Assembly (NCBI GenBank): GCA_963611685.1 | Contig: CAVDSU010000049.1 | Span: forward strand, 1 to 14,623 | Source of the DNA: UBA1724 sp963611685 | GTDB lineage: Bacteria; Verrucomicrobiota; Lentisphaeria; Oligosphaerales; Oligosphaeraceae | Reading direction: 5' to 3' | Length of the DNA: 14,623 nt | Shown here: positions 13,860 through 14,623 of the stretch, piece by piece | Layout of the letters: each line of letters starts with the position of its first letter | How positions within the stretch are numbered: position 1 is the first letter of the stretch | Notes under the pieces: model-generated | Databases searched by the model: none | What the model was told of the DNA's origin: nothing | What the model saw: only the letters and a program-made list of their open reading frames with translations | Made by a program: the position numbers and the translations under genes

Positions 13860-14438
13860 ATGATGAAGAGATTTCTTGCCCTTGTGATGGTTTTCGCGCT
13901 CACGGCCAGTGCATTCGCCGCCAGCACGCTGTATAGAGGCAATTCGACGGACGAAAAGGACGCCATTTGCTACTCCAAGCTCAACTGGTTCTACGCGGAC
14001 GCCGCCTACAAGCAAAAGATTTACAATGTCTTTGGCAACACGGTAAGCAAGGGCACGGAGAAGGCGTCGGAAGAAAATGCCATCTACCGCCTGCAGGACA
14101 AATCGATCTACAAGGGCTTCTCGATCCAGAAGGAAGACTGCCTGGCGACGATTCTCGAGACCAAAATCAAGAAGGGCGTGATCGAGGAGGCACTGATCTT
14201 CGAGGGACTCGTCACCTTCAAGGACAAGGAAGAAACCCGCGAAAACAATACGACCACCGTCACGAAATATTCCGTTGTCAAGGATGAGGTGGAAGTGCCG
14301 GGAAAGATCCTCTACACCATCAAGGACAACAAGGTCTATCGCGGAAGCTCGACGAAAGAGGAAGACTGCCTGCTGACCTTCACGAGCAGTTTCAGCGCAG
14401 CCCGCTTGCTCTTCCTGGCATTGGAATTCGCGAAGTAA
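13860..14438 (+). CDS. Small secreted protein with internal Y-R/K-G-S-x-E-D-C repeats, function unknown
   Basis: 192-aa protein with a clear signal peptide (MMKRFLALVMVFALTASAFA, cleavage after A20), so it is exported. Its mature part holds at least three related segments: 24-39 (LYRGNSTDEKDAICYS), 75-98 (IYRLQDKSIYKGFSIQKED, then C and LATI), and 151-174 (LYTIKDNKVYRGSSTKEED, then CLLTF). The shared pattern is an aromatic-Y-R/K-G-x-S, then E/D-D-C/A-aliphatic and aliphatic-Y/T, which is a short beta-hairpin repeat type seen in many uncharacterised bacterial proteins. The end (176-192) is apolar. It uses more TCG Ser and ACG Thr codons and is visibly AT-richer than its neighbours. It has a strong Shine-Dalgarno and is followed by the 55-bp repeats. 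Function unknown. Confidence 0.8.
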   Translation: MMKRFLALVMVFALTASAFAASTLYRGNSTDEKDAICYSKLNWFYADAAYKQKIYNVFGNTVSKGTEKASEENAIYRLQDKSIYKGFSIQKEDCLATILETKIKKGVIEEALIFEGLVTFKDKEETRENNTTTVTKYSVVKDEVEVPGKILYTIKDNKVYRGSSTKEEDCLLTFTSSFSAARLLFLALEFAK

Positions 14439-14461
14439 TCTCCGCTGGTTGACTGGCTGGG

Positions 14462-14516
14462 TTTTAACCACCGAATACACAAAAGCCGCTTGCGCGGACA
14501 CGGAAGACACCGAAAA
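14462..14516. repeat. 55-bp direct repeat, copy A
   Basis: 55 bases from 14462 to 14516 are identical to 14569-14623. The unit begins TTTTAACCACCGAATACAC and ends with a CACGGAAGACACCGAAAA stretch. It resembles the 'ACCACGGAAG...CACGGAA' class of intergenic repeats seen in many environmental bacteria (recalled, not checked). It lies 24 bases after the last gene. Confidence 0.88.
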
Positions 14517-14561
14517 AATATCCTTTCTGTGTCGGCGCCAGCCGTTTCGGTGTGCTTCCGT
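14500..14561. repeat. Inverted repeat joining copy A to an inverted relative
   Basis: 14500-14515 pairs with 14545-14561 over 16 bp with a single bulged base (G at about 14554). The loop is 14516-14544 and holds a GGCGCC palindrome. The right arm reads as an inverted, shortened version of the repeat unit (ends CCGTGGTTGG). The pair may fold as a cruciform or RNA hairpin, and may help end transcription in either direction. Confidence 0.75.
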
Positions 14562-14568
14562 GGTTGGT

Positions 14569-14623
14569 TTTTAACCACCGAATACACAAAAGCCGCTTGC
14601 GCGGACACGGAAGACACCGAAAA
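14569..14623. repeat. 55-bp direct repeat, copy B (runs to window edge)
   Basis: Exact second copy of the 14462-14516 unit, offset 107 bases, cut by the end of the window. A longer array may continue to the right. Confidence 0.88.

Noticed and set aside
14336..14617. Two minus-strand frames (ending at 14510 and 14617) starting with the same residues MSSVSAQAAFVYSVVK
   Set aside because: The shared start comes from the 55-bp direct repeat, which happens to contain an ATG on the minus strand. They then run antisense to the secreted protein or through repeat sequence, so they are likely false genes.
14462..14623. CRISPR array from the 55-bp repeats
   Set aside because: Only two copies, unit too long, the spacer holds an inverted relative of the unit, and no cas gene is near.

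Overview
The window reads as chromosomal DNA of a GC-rich (roughly 60-65 % by eye) Gram-negative bacterium. The Gram-negative reading rests on an LPS-type family 9 glycosyltransferase and a LolA/MucB-like lipoprotein-sorting protein. All convincing genes lie on the + strand. The formate-THF ligase is of the long type that I recall from Deltaproteobacteria and related groups. The intergenic repeats, the mostly Shine-Dalgarno-less starts and an unrecognised 785-aa membrane protein would suit a PVC-type lineage (Lentisphaerota/Kiritimatiellota-like). That placement is only an inference from memory; no 16S or marker gene is present to settle it.

Region 1 (1-342) has no gene. It holds two tandem copies of a hairpin-rich intergenic repeat. 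Region 2 (343-6784) is a tight run of seven genes: metallophosphoesterase, glycosyltransferase 9, glyoxalase-II-like hydrolase (ATGA overlap), formate-THF ligase (fhs), small membrane protein, YigZ/IMPACT protein and glycosyltransferase 2. It closes with a perfect 10-bp terminator stem at 6817-6847, so it could be one mixed housekeeping operon.

Region 3 (6872-9098) has RNase D, then a structured gap with a second terminator-like hairpin, a small helix-turn-helix protein with a strong Shine-Dalgarno, and a second G/C-tract-rich gap before an ABM-family monooxygenase. Region 4 (9134-13718) has a beta-CASP RNA-processing metallo-hydrolase, the 785-aa protein with three membrane segments and a TolA-like Ala-rich tail, and the LolA-like secreted protein. 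Region 5 (13719-14623) has a leader with inverted repeats and a T8 run, a small secreted protein with internal repeats and different codon preference, and at the edge a 55-bp repeat present twice around an inverted relative.

Two RNA-processing enzymes (RNase D and beta-CASP) lie near each other, and two envelope genes (the 785-aa protein and the LolA-like protein) are adjacent. No CRISPR array, transposase, integrase, tRNA or rRNA was seen. The best candidates for undescribed biology are the 785-aa protein, the repeat-containing secreted protein with its own leader, the structured leader of the helix-turn-helix gene, and the two intergenic repeat families.
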